Below, in pieces: positions 24,195 through 31,583 of a DNA stretch of 64,000 nucleotides (positions are counted from its first letter, which is position 1; the number at the start of each line of letters is the position of its first letter). The DNA is taken from contig NZ_OY726395.1 in the NCBI RefSeq assembly GCF_963378085.1, positions 4,278,001 to 4,342,000 on the forward strand, given 5' to 3'. Both the position numbers and the translations under genes were made by a program. The notes beneath the pieces are model-generated. The model was given only the letters and a program-made list of their open reading frames with translations. It was not told the origin of the DNA and made no database searches. The stretch comes from Mycolicibacterium sp. MU0050 (GTDB lineage Bacteria; Actinomycetota; Actinomycetes; Mycobacteriales; Mycobacteriaceae).

Positions 24195-24220
24195 CAGCGC
24201 GAAAGGGCAGGTGTGTTGCA

Positions 24221-24685
24221 ATGTTGGACATGAGCGATCTCGAGGACATCAAGCAGGTCAAGTACCGGTACCTGCGCGCCCTGGATACCAAGAAGTGGGA
24301 TGAGTTCGCGGCCACCCTGACCGAGGACATCGCCGGCGACTACGGCTCATCCTTGGGTGAGGAGCACCGGTTCACCGACCGCGACGCGCTGGTGGAGTTC
24401 ATGCGGAACTCCCTGCCCGCCAACGTGATCAGCGAGCACCGCGTCACCCATCCCGAGATCACCATCGACGGTGACGAAGCCACCGGCACCTGGTACCTGC
24501 AGGACCGGGTGATTGTCGCCGACTTCGATTTCATGCTGATCGGCGCGGCGTTCTACCACGACCGCTACCGCCGGACCGCTGATGGCTGGAAGATCTGCGC
24601 CACCGGGTACGAGCGCACCTACGAGGCGACGATGTCGCTGAAGGGGTTGGATTTCAAGCTGACGCCGGGTAGTGCGTTGGGGTGA
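24221..24685 (+). CDS. SnoaL/NTF2-like protein, Rv0310c-like
   Basis: 154 residues from ATG 24221, with an AGG ribosome site. NTF2-fold SnoaL_4-type signature: LEDIKQVKYRYLRALDTKKWDEF helix, LTEDIAGDYG strand, FTDRDALVEFMRNSLP helix, HRVTHPEITIDGDEATGTWYLQD strands and a GWKICATGYERTYEATM end. Such proteins act as small hydrolases, isomerases or dehydratases, or bind ligand; the substrate is unknown. Position and size resemble Rv0310c. A diverged copy of its last 14 codons is found 4.1 kb away at about 28760-28805, flanking the CpnT-like module. It marks the left border of the accessory island. Confidence 0.78.
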   Translation: MLDMSDLEDIKQVKYRYLRALDTKKWDEFAATLTEDIAGDYGSSLGEEHRFTDRDALVEFMRNSLPANVISEHRVTHPEITIDGDEATGTWYLQDRVIVADFDFMLIGAAFYHDRYRRTADGWKICATGYERTYEATMSLKGLDFKLTPGSALG

Positions 24686-24753
24686 GTTGCCGACCGTCGG
24701 AGGCCCACTTGAGAACGAAAGTTACGCATCGTTGACCAGATAACGGGCCGCAC

Positions 24754-24774
24754 CCGGGAATCCTCCATTCCCGG
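24754..24774 (+). terminator. Hairpin after SnoaL-like gene
   Basis: CCGGGAAT (24754-24761), loop CCTCC, ATTCCCGG (24767-24774): a perfect 8-bp stem 68 bases after the stop. No T run follows, so it may act as a weak terminator or transcript end structure. Confidence 0.4.
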
Positions 24775-24892
24775 ATGCTCGAACTCCATCACTCCAGGGG
24801 CCTTGCCCGCCCAATACGCCCGTCCAAAGGTCCCAACTCACCACTGTCACTTCAAGGAGGGCACCAATCGGACTCGGCACATAACTCGAGCA

Positions 24893-25162
24893 CTAGACTG
24901 GGGTCCCCCGGTTGGTCCCGGGTTCATAAATTAGTAGGTCATCATTTTCTCGGCGGCGACACCGTTCAACGAAATTCAGCGCAACTTCTTCATCGGCAAG
25001 GAAAGATTCGTATTGCTCGCGCGTCAGGACATAATGTTCGTCGTAGTCGACGACACCGTTACTAACCGGGATGGCGAGGTAGAACCCATTGACCTTCCGG
25101 TCTATGCCGAGCGAATAACGATGTTCAGGCGAGAAGTGCACTTCGTCAAATCGCTTTTTCAA
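24893..25162 (-). CDS. Candidate immunity protein for the CpnT-like toxin
   Basis: 89 residues, start MKKRFDEVHFSPEHRYSLGI, rich in acidic and aromatic residues. The stop of the toxin gene is 2 bases upstream of this start, so it is translated right after the toxin. In the CpnT operon of M. tuberculosis the same place is held by the antitoxin IFT (Rv3902c), but this protein is about half as long and I see no resemblance. Its small size, acidity and position fit a cognate inhibitor of the new C-terminal domain. GC content is clearly lower than in the core genes. Confidence 0.6.
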   Translation of the reverse strand: MKKRFDEVHFSPEHRYSLGIDRKVNGFYLAIPVSNGVVDYDEHYVLTREQYESFLADEEVALNFVERCRRRENDDLLIYEPGTNRGTPV

Positions 25163-25164
25163 GG

Positions 25165-27711
25165 CTACTCCCCTGGTTCAATTGGCGTAACAAGGTACTG
25201 TTCAGGCGGCACTGCAGCGCAGTCAATAACTGCTTCCGGCAAGCCATCTGGAAGGTAACCGCCAGGAATCCACTGGTCGTTGGCTCCAGCCTCATTTCCT
25301 GATGGCATCCGCAGATTATACCGACCGGGATCCGGTATATCGATTCGGACAATCGCATTCTCGTCAAGAAATCCGACCGGCAAACCAAGTGCTTTCTCCA
25401 TAGCTCGCGGATCCCCACTCGCCGTTCGCACCAGGTGGTCAGCGTCTGCTCCAGTCATGACAAAGGATGTGCCATCTCGCTGCCCGATTCCGTACCGACT
25501 TAAATTATCCTCCGGCATGAACCGGGCCGCACCCTCCTCGAACTTCGAAAGATGCTCACGGATGTACTCTGGCGACAGATATTCTGTTGGATCAGGACGA
25601 CTACCCTTCTCTGTCGAAATTATTTCTTCCCGCTTATCATCCGTCAGGCCTGAAGGATCAGACCGCGCCTCCGACGAGTCCCGGGTGTCGTTGCCCGGCA
25701 CAGGTTCGTCCCCGGCGGAGGGGGTGGCAGTCTCTGCTCGTGGCTCGCTGCTCGCGGCGTCTGGGGCGTCAGGGTTTTGGCCCTGTGGCCCACTCCCGCT
25801 GTCCGGAAGCGCTGCTACCCGAGCCTGAAGCGCGCTGTCCGAAGGATTCGGATAGTTCCGCGTGTGGCTTGACGCAAGCTCGCTTGGCTTTGGCTGCGAC
25901 GAACCACCCACGTCGGGCGTGGCTGGCCCCATTAGAAGACCCTGTGACGCTTCCGCCTGTGATAGCTCAATCGTTCTAGCCGAACTGGTTTCGGTTTGTG
26001 GCCGGCCAGCTACCTCCGGTTCCTGCACTCCCGGCGCCTCCCCGCGAGCCACTGGCGCGGGTACCTGAGTCCGAGCGCTCTCGCCCCCCTCCGGTGACAC
26101 ATCGATACGCGGCGCCGGGGCCCCCTGTGGCGTTGGATGCACCGGCGACACTGCGGCGCCACCCTCCGGCACCCGAGGCGCTGGCGGCTCCAGAAGATGC
26201 GGCCCCGATATCGGCCTACCAGGTACTGATTTCAGCTCTACCGGGGCCCCACCGAGGTCGTCGAGACGGTCCGAGACACTCTCTGCGGACCGTCGAACAT
26301 CTCCCAATCCGGCTGTGCTCGCCGATATTTCGGGAAAACCGTCTACCGGATTATCCGCATTGCGCCCCGCACTTCCAGCTTGTGTCATGTCGTCAGCGAC
26401 CCTCGCCACACTCCCTGCCTTGGTGGCGGCTCCGCCCGGAATTACCGCAGTCGCGGCATCGAAGCCCAACGCCCCGATGCCCAAGAAGGGGCGATCGGAG
26501 GTGAAGATGTCGTCGGCATGCACCAACCCTTTGACCGTTTCCAAGCTGCCCGCAGGGTCCATCACGATCTTCGGGAGTGCAGTGCCTGGGTTGAACAACA
26601 GGGCGGCCTCGGCCATCGCGTTCAGCGACTCGAAGGCACCCTTCGGGTCGCCCGGGTCGAAGGCCAGCAGGCCTTCCACCACACCAACTGGACCCATCAT
26701 CGACAGACCCAGTTGAAGATCAGTCCGTGCGTCCACCAAGTTGGCGATGTGATTGCCGGCGGTGGACCCAAGATGTTCGACGAGTTCTTTGCGAGCAGAT
26801 ACCTGCAGTGCACGGCTGGTGGATCTAATGCCCTCCTTCAGGCGTGCGACGAGTTCCTTTCGGGCATCGGCCTGACGTTTGTGGTTACTGACTACGACTT
26901 TGATGTCAGCGGCGACCTCTCGGATCTTGTCCTCGGCATCGCCTGTCACCAGTTCGAAAATGGTTCCGAGGATGCCCTTGTCGACCACGGAACCGACGAC
27001 CGTCTTGAGCGTGTCGAGGAGTCTACGAACCGCGTCCTGCGTCGCTTCTACATCGTCGGCGAACCCGTCGAGTTCATCTGCCAGGGCTTTGCTGTGCCCG
27101 GCCAACGTCGAGAGTGCCGAGCCGATGTCGGCGACAGCCGCGCGCATCGCCTCCCGCTCCGGAATCCGTTGCGCGCCAATGGTTTCTACTGGACCAGAAA
27201 TGTTTCGACCAACTGCTGACAACGGCTCGGCCAGCTGCCGCCAGGACCCCGCAGCGGCACGCAGTTCGCTGGGTTTGCCGTTGGGCCATATGTTCCCCAC
27301 GAAGGCTTGAACCAAATACCAGAGCACCGGCGGCGACGTACCCGGCCCGTTGACATCTGGGTCACCTCCGGGAGTCGGATACTCTGACGGCGCTCTCGGA
27401 GTTGGTAGCGGCGAAGCCCGGCGCCCAATGTCGGCCGCCACCTCGGCCATTGAGTAGTTGGTGGCTGTCACCTGCACCCGGTAGCCGGTCGCGCGCAGCG
27501 CATTGACCCCGGCCGCGACTGCCGCCACTATCTCCGAACCTGACTCCTGGTAGGCGTACCCAAACGCCGCCCCCGCAGGATCCTGACCGGTGTCTGCGTT
27601 GTAGGCGGCGGTCAGGGTTGCCAGCGCCGCCACCAAACCGTCGCTGTTCGCGGCCACCGACGCCCCGGCACCAGACAGCGACGCGGGATCCACCACCAGC
27701 GGTTCAGTCAC
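25165..27711 (-). CDS. CpnT-like ESX exotoxin with a non-TNT C-terminal domain
   Basis: 848 residues from GTG 27711. Residues 1-~430 resemble the CpnT N-terminal domain: VVDPASLSGAGASVAANSDG, then DPAGAAFGYAYQESG, NYSMAEVAADIGRRASPLP, NIWPNGKPSELRAAAGSWRQ and a long helical WXG-like region. Residues ~480-690 are a Pro/Ser/Glu-rich linker. The last ~150 residues are a compact domain (LSPEYIREHLSKFEEGAARF, QRDGTSFVMTG, NLRMPSGNEAGANDQWIPGG) that does not look like the TNT NAD-glycohydrolase. I recognise the SGNEAGAN-x-x-WIPGG style from bacterial polymorphic toxins but cannot name the family or activity. It is preceded by two WXG100 genes and followed by a small gene: the esxF-esxE-cpnT-antitoxin order. 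GC drops in the C-terminal part, which suggests tip exchange. Confidence 0.75.
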   Translation of the reverse strand: MTEPLVVDPASLSGAGASVAANSDGLVAALATLTAAYNADTGQDPAGAAFGYAYQESGSEIVAAVAAGVNALRATGYRVQVTATNYSMAEVAADIGRRASPLPTPRAPSEYPTPGGDPDVNGPGTSPPVLWYLVQAFVGNIWPNGKPSELRAAAGSWRQLAEPLSAVGRNISGPVETIGAQRIPEREAMRAAVADIGSALSTLAGHSKALADELDGFADDVEATQDAVRRLLDTLKTVVGSVVDKGILGTIFELVTGDAEDKIREVAADIKVVVSNHKRQADARKELVARLKEGIRSTSRALQVSARKELVEHLGSTAGNHIANLVDARTDLQLGLSMMGPVGVVEGLLAFDPGDPKGAFESLNAMAEAALLFNPGTALPKIVMDPAGSLETVKGLVHADDIFTSDRPFLGIGALGFDAATAVIPGGAATKAGSVARVADDMTQAGSAGRNADNPVDGFPEISASTAGLGDVRRSAESVSDRLDDLGGAPVELKSVPGRPISGPHLLEPPAPRVPEGGAAVSPVHPTPQGAPAPRIDVSPEGGESARTQVPAPVARGEAPGVQEPEVAGRPQTETSSARTIELSQAEASQGLLMGPATPDVGGSSQPKPSELASSHTRNYPNPSDSALQARVAALPDSGSGPQGQNPDAPDAASSEPRAETATPSAGDEPVPGNDTRDSSEARSDPSGLTDDKREEIISTEKGSRPDPTEYLSPEYIREHLSKFEEGAARFMPEDNLSRYGIGQRDGTSFVMTGADADHLVRTASGDPRAMEKALGLPVGFLDENAIVRIDIPDPGRYNLRMPSGNEAGANDQWIPGGYLPDGLPEAVIDCAAVPPEQYLVTPIEPGE

Positions 27712-27750
27712 GTCGGCCGGTCCCGGTGCGGGTACGGGCCAGCCGGGATC

Positions 27751-28041
27751 TCAAGCCCAGATCTTCCTGTTCGACTCGATGGCGGTCGAGTACGCTTCGT
27801 GCGCATGGCCGGCGGCCTGCTGCAACTGTTCCAAGGCCTGGCTCATCATTTCCGCGCCGGCCCGCCATTGTTGGTGCACGTTGGTGTGAACGCGACTGGC
27901 CGCGCCGTCCCAGTTCAGATGCAGGTTGCTGACCACTGTGTCGACCTCGTCGAGCATTGATTCGACTACCCGCTGGTAGTCGGCCATCTGCTCAACGACG
28001 GTGATCATCCGGTCCAGGTCGACCCCGTATGGTTCAGCCAT
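27751..28041 (-). CDS. WXG100 protein, EsxE-like
   Basis: 96 residues from ATG 28041 (MAEPYGVDLDRMITVVEQM). The hairpin turn carries WDG (LHLNWDGAASRV) near residue 44. The flanking helices and the C-terminal YSTAIESNRKIWA fit ESAT-6-like proteins; the usual YxxxD/E export signal is present in the form YSTAIE. It overlaps the previous WXG gene by 8 bases and lies 39 bases before the CpnT-like gene. In M. tuberculosis EsxE and EsxF form a heterodimer needed for CpnT export and pore activity. Confidence 0.82.
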   Translation of the reverse strand: MAEPYGVDLDRMITVVEQMADYQRVVESMLDEVDTVVSNLHLNWDGAASRVHTNVHQQWRAGAEMMSQALEQLQQAAGHAHEAYSTAIESNRKIWA

Positions 28042-28348
28042 CGTGCACACTCTTGAGCGCTAGCACTGACGCGTCCTCGTTGGCGTCGAAAGCAGATCCG
28101 ACGTTGTCGAGCCACTCAGCGATCCTCGCCAATGCCGACTGCACCTCGGTAGCTCCTTTGTGCCACTGGTTCCAGGCCGGCCGGTAGGAACCACTGGCCA
28201 CCCCGGTCCAGGCACCCAGCATTTCGAGCACCTCAGCATCGAGCTTTTTCAACCCCTCCTGCAGGTGCTGCGCTCCCGCGGCCAACGACTCCGCTGCCGC
28301 CCGCAACGCCTCCGTATCGACCGCGATGACTTCGTCGGGATTCGTCAT
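28034..28348 (-). CDS. WXG100 protein, EsxF-like
   Basis: 104 residues from ATG 28348 (MTNPDEVIAVDTEALRAAA); the longer open frame to 28432 has an unlikely leader. The WTG turn stands in LGAWTGVASGSYRPAWNQW, followed by a second helix. First gene of the presumed esxF-esxE-cpnT-immunity operon and coupled to the EsxE-like gene by overlap. EsxF of M. tuberculosis is 103 residues. No strong promoter is obvious in the ~290 bases upstream. Confidence 0.8.
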   Translation of the reverse strand: MTNPDEVIAVDTEALRAAAESLAAGAQHLQEGLKKLDAEVLEMLGAWTGVASGSYRPAWNQWHKGATEVQSALARIAEWLDNVGSAFDANEDASVLALKSVHDG

Positions 28349-28627
28349 CGGGAACGCCAGCGTTTTGCCGAGACATCGGTACGTCGTTGCACCGCGCAAA
28401 GGTAACCAGCAGGGCAGGTATCCACAATTCACCCCAAGTCGAAGATCAGCGCATCGAGCTAGACGTAAGAGGGCGCCCGCGGTCGCTGCACTTTGTCTGC
28501 CGTCTCAATCACCGTCCACGCATGGTGCTTCAGGACCGTTGTCCCGCCGACCTATTCGCCGCACTGCTAGCCTCCAACGGTCCGGCTGTGTTGCGACGTT
28601 GACCAGAACCCACCCCGTCGTCAACGT
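28349..28627. other. Gap upstream of the EsxF-like gene
   Basis: About 280 bases of mixed composition that should carry the promoter of the toxin operon. I see no clear -10/-35 pair and no supported gene. Confidence 0.35.
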
Positions 28628-28805
28628 GCGGAATATGTGACTCGACATGGCATTGACCATCGCCGATGTCGAGCGATGGAACGCCGGCGATGTGCGCGAG
28701 GTGTTCCACGCCGCCAGCAGCCGCGCGCAAGCTGCCCAGGACGCCGCCGACGAGGCTGCAGGGGTTCGACTTCAAGCTGACGCCGGGTAGTGCTTGGGGG
28801 TAGTT
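28628..28805 (+). pseudogene. Chimeric recombination scar: toxin 5' end fused to SnoaL 3' end
   Basis: Bases 28628-28752 repeat 33668-33792 with only two clear differences. They cover the last codons of the WXG100 partner (RNM stop), then the toxin start (here ATG 28647, GTG at 33685) and its first ~35 codons. At about 28753 the match stops and the sequence continues in a different frame as a diverged copy of the SnoaL-like 3' end (LQGFDFKLTPGSAWG stop, compared with LKGLDFKLTPGSALG stop at 24640-24685). The fused frame encodes only 47 residues (28647-28790). It is the remnant of at least two recombination events, not a working gene. Confidence 0.85.
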
Positions 28806-28865
28806 GGGCTACGCAGTTCGCCATCAGGATCAGATTCGCCGGGGCGCTGATCGTGCGCTGTTCGG

Positions 28866-29459
28866 CTAGATCCGCTCGATCTTGCTTTCCGGGTACCCGG
28901 TTTGCTCGACGAAATGAGTAATCGCTGCCGCCGGATCGTGGGCGTCCGTATGCAGCGCAACGGCGTCCCTGCCGGCGAACGAACCGATTAGCGCGACTGT
29001 TTCCCCGGTGCTCAACTTGAGTACCAGCACCGCCTTCCCCGGGTACCCCTTGCCCGCTGGGCGGAACGACTTTTTCAGAAACCTGCCGACACGACCGACG
29101 GGGTCGTTCAAGCGGGCCGCGGGAGGTGTCGACGCAAGCCCTTCCCAAGTGTCCCGGGTTAGGACGCGAAATGGCGGCTCCGGCCAGGGCCGCAAGGCAT
29201 CGAGCTCGACAACTACCCCCCGCAGGAATCGTTCGATGTCGTCGGCGTCGAGGTGCCGCAGTTGCCGAGCCTCGTCCAGTTCCTGTCCGGATGCCAGCGC
29301 CTGCATGATCGCGTCGTAGTACACCTGAGGCCCCATGGGCAACGTCCGATAACTCACGGCATCCTCGGCGTGTGAGCGGGCTATGTCGTCGGTGACGTCG
29401 CCTGTGTACATGAGGCCGTACAGCAGCTGATGCACAGGACCGCGCCAATTTGTCGTCAT
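28866..29459 (-). CDS. Hypothetical protein, possible orphan immunity gene
   Basis: 197 residues from ATG 29459 (MTTNWRGPVHQLLYGLMYTG). No signal peptide or TM. It has an N-terminal helical half and a C-terminal beta-rich half (GKAVLVLKLSTGETVALIGSFAGRD), ending with GYPESKIERI. I do not recognise the family. It stands between the chimeric toxin scar and an IS3 element and is transcribed toward the scar. The position fits an immunity gene left over from a lost toxin, which is inference. Confidence 0.55.
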   Translation of the reverse strand: MTTNWRGPVHQLLYGLMYTGDVTDDIARSHAEDAVSYRTLPMGPQVYYDAIMQALASGQELDEARQLRHLDADDIERFLRGVVVELDALRPWPEPPFRVLTRDTWEGLASTPPAARLNDPVGRVGRFLKKSFRPAGKGYPGKAVLVLKLSTGETVALIGSFAGRDAVALHTDAHDPAAAITHFVEQTGYPESKIERI

Positions 29460-29644
29460 CCGCTAGCTCCCCTGGGACCCTGTAATCGATGAGATCAAGA
29501 TCCAGATTGACCGAAACTGGCCAGGTAGGTCGACACGCGAAAGATCATGAAGCCGCCGGTACGCCGCTAATGACGGGTCTGCTGCACGAGTAGGTGACAT
29601 CTGAGTCGGCTTGCCCTGGGTGGGCAGGCTGGGAGGATGTCCCC

Positions 29645-29953
29645 ATGGCAAGGCCCTATCCCCGTGAGTTCCGCGACGACGTCGTGCGCGTGGCCCGCAA
29701 TCGCGATGACGGGGTGACGATCGAGCAGATCGCCACCGATTTCGGGGTGCACCCGATGACGCTGCAGAAATGGCTCCGTCAGGCCGACATTGACGAGGGC
29801 GCCAAGCCCGGCAAGACCACCGGCGAGTCCGGTGAGCTGCGTGAGGCCCGGCGGCGGATCAAGCTGCTCGAGCAGGAAAACGAGGTCCTGCGCCGTGCCG
29901 CGGCGTATCTGTCGCAGGCCAACCTGCCGGGAAAAGGATCTACCCGCTCGTGA
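29645..29953 (+). CDS. IS3-family transposase OrfA
   Basis: 102 residues from ATG 29645. N-terminal HTH (IEQIATDFGVHPMTLQKWLR) followed by a leucine-zipper-like helix ELREARRRIKLLEQENEVLRRAAAYL. It recognises the IS ends and dimerises. The 3' end overlaps OrfB by 4 bases; a programmed frameshift making an OrfAB fusion is usual in the family but not proven here. Confidence 0.9.
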   Translation: MARPYPREFRDDVVRVARNRDDGVTIEQIATDFGVHPMTLQKWLRQADIDEGAKPGKTTGESGELREARRRIKLLEQENEVLRRAAAYLSQANLPGKGSTRS

Positions 29954-30807
29954 AAGAGCTCGCCGCCGACGGGATCCCCGTCGCGGTGACGTGCCGGGTC
30001 CTCAAGCTCGCTCGCCAACCGTATTACCGCTGGCTGGCCTCCCCTGTCACCGACGCCGAACGCGTCGAGGCCTACCGCGTCAACGCCCTTTTCGACGCGC
30101 ACCGCGATGATCCGGAGTTCGGATATCGCTACCTGGTCGAGGAGGCCCGCGACGCTGGCGAGCCGATGGCCGAGCGCACCGCCTGGCGCATCTGCTCCCA
30201 GAACCAACTGTGGAGCGTGTTCGGCAAAAACCGCGGCAAGAACGGCAAGCCCGGCCCACCGGTCCACGACGATCTCGTCGAACGCGACTTCACCGCCGAC
30301 GCGCCGAATCAGTTGTGGCTCAGCGATATCACCGAGCACCGTACCGGTGAGGGCAAGCTTTACCTGTGCGCCATCAAAGATGTGTACTCCAACAGGATCG
30401 TCGGCTACTCCATTGACTCCCGAATGAAGTCCCGACTGGCCACCCGTGCACTGCACAGCGCGGTGGCCCGACGCGGAGATGTCGCGGGATGCATCCTACA
30501 TTCGGATCGAGGATCTCAGTTTCGCTCAAGGCGATTCGTGCACGCACTGCACCATCACGAGATGGTCGGCTCGATGGGCCGTGTCGGCGCGGCCGGCGAC
30601 AACGCTGCCATGGAGAGCTTCTTTTCCCTGCTGCAGAAGAACGTGCTCGACCGCCGCCGCTGGGACACCCGCGAGCAACTCCGAATCGCGATCGTCACCT
30701 GGATCGAACGCACCTACCACCGACGCCGCCGACAAGCCGGCCTCGGCCGGTTGACCCCGGTGGAATTCGAAGCCATCATGACCACACCGGCCAGTCAGGC
30801 CGCGTGA
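29950..30807 (+). CDS. IS3-family transposase OrfB (rve, DDE)
   Basis: 285 residues from GTG 29950. HTH_21-like N-terminus (RVEAYRVNALFDAHRDDPEFGYRYL), then an integrase core with all three catalytic residues: D in LWLSDITEH, D in LHSDRGSQF, and E in NAAMESFFSLLQK. The catalytic set is intact, so the element may still be active. Confidence 0.93.
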   Translation: MKELAADGIPVAVTCRVLKLARQPYYRWLASPVTDAERVEAYRVNALFDAHRDDPEFGYRYLVEEARDAGEPMAERTAWRICSQNQLWSVFGKNRGKNGKPGPPVHDDLVERDFTADAPNQLWLSDITEHRTGEGKLYLCAIKDVYSNRIVGYSIDSRMKSRLATRALHSAVARRGDVAGCILHSDRGSQFRSRRFVHALHHHEMVGSMGRVGAAGDNAAMESFFSLLQKNVLDRRRWDTREQLRIAIVTWIERTYHRRRRQAGLGRLTPVEFEAIMTTPASQAA

Positions 30808-30840
30808 CCGAAACTGTCACCTACTCGTGCAGCAGACCCG

Positions 30841-31297
30841 ACTGCACCATCAACCAACTCTCGACAAGCGAACTGGCGGGACTTGCCCACTCGGACTGCT
30901 CCGCACCCATGCGGTCCGAACCGGTGACGGAATACCAACCGTTCTTGTCCAACCCTGAAGAGTCTGGTCTCGCCGCCGTCTGACCACACCAGCGCAACCG
31001 TCTCTAGTGTCCGCAGTGATGACGTGCACCCCCAATCGCGTCGCCCAGTGCCGCAGCTTGGGGCTGAGTACTCGATCAGAGACCACGGCGAGCATCCTCA
31101 TCTATGGATCCGGACTGTACGACTCTGATGTGCAACCGCACCATCGTCGCGAATCTAGTTCGCATCGCGTGGGATGGCGGCAGCCAGAAGAAGCGACGCG
31201 AGGGTTTGACGTCTCGAAGAACCGCACCGCCCCCCCCTGGAATGAGCCCCTAACATCCGAGGATGACACATTCACGCCGCCTACGCCTTCTGAAGTC
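30841..31297. other. 457-bp gap between IS3 and a small membrane gene
   Basis: No convincing gene. A minus-strand frame from ATG 31101 (MRMLAVVSDRVLSPKLRHWA) looks protein-like for about 35 codons and then degenerates into Arg/Ser-rich sequence before 30850, so it may be a gene remnant. Confidence 0.4.
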
Positions 31298-31570
31298 ATG
31301 ATGACCAGTCCGACTGACCTCGGATTCGCACCGATATCCGCCGCCTGCGCCGGAGTCTTGGCGGCAGGGCTAGGCGCGGTCTCCGATCGCGGGTGGGACC
31401 TCTTGTGGCCCTTGGTCATAGGGTGCGCAGTCCTCGGAATCGGACTCATCGTCTACTGGTGGCGCCGGAAGATTTCACCGCCATGGTGGGCGGCGGCGGT
31501 TGCCACGAGCCTGGCACTGGTGAGTGTGCTCGCAGTGGTCCTCGGTCTCGCTGCGGGAGACGCGCTATGA
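31298..31570 (+). CDS. Small three-TM membrane protein
   Basis: 90 residues from ATG 31298. Three hydrophobic helices (ACAGVLAAGLGAV, LVIGCAVLGIGLIVYWW, AAAVATSLALVSVLAVVLGLAAG) separated by short charged turns. No family recognised. An IS256-type element begins just after its stop. Beyond that element lies another small membrane protein frame, so the two may have belonged to one operon before the insertion. Confidence 0.5.
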   Translation: MMTSPTDLGFAPISAACAGVLAAGLGAVSDRGWDLLWPLVIGCAVLGIGLIVYWWRRKISPPWWAAAVATSLALVSVLAVVLGLAAGDAL

Positions 31571-31583
31571 GTGCGCGTCGATA

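Larger units (their letters stand above)
29574..30840 (+). mobile_element. IS3-family insertion sequence, apparently complete
   Basis: Terminal inverted repeats of 26 bases match perfectly: 29574-29599 begins CGGGTCTGCTGCACGAGTAG and 30815-30840 is its reverse complement. Total about 1,267 bp, with two overlapping transposase frames in the usual IS3 layout. I cannot find a clear short target duplication next to the repeats, so the flanks have probably been rearranged since insertion. Confidence 0.9.

Noticed and set aside
25165..25620. Assigning the CpnT-like C-terminus to the TNT NAD-glycohydrolase domain
   Set aside because: The sequence blocks I remember for TNT are absent and the immunity partner is different in size and sequence.
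29560..30850. Target-site duplication for the IS3 element
   Set aside because: Bases next to the 26-bp inverted repeats (TGA and ACT) do not match.
30850..31101. 83-codon minus-strand frame beside IS3
   Set aside because: Protein-like only for the first third; no partner sequence on the other side of IS3 that would complete it. Left as a possible remnant.
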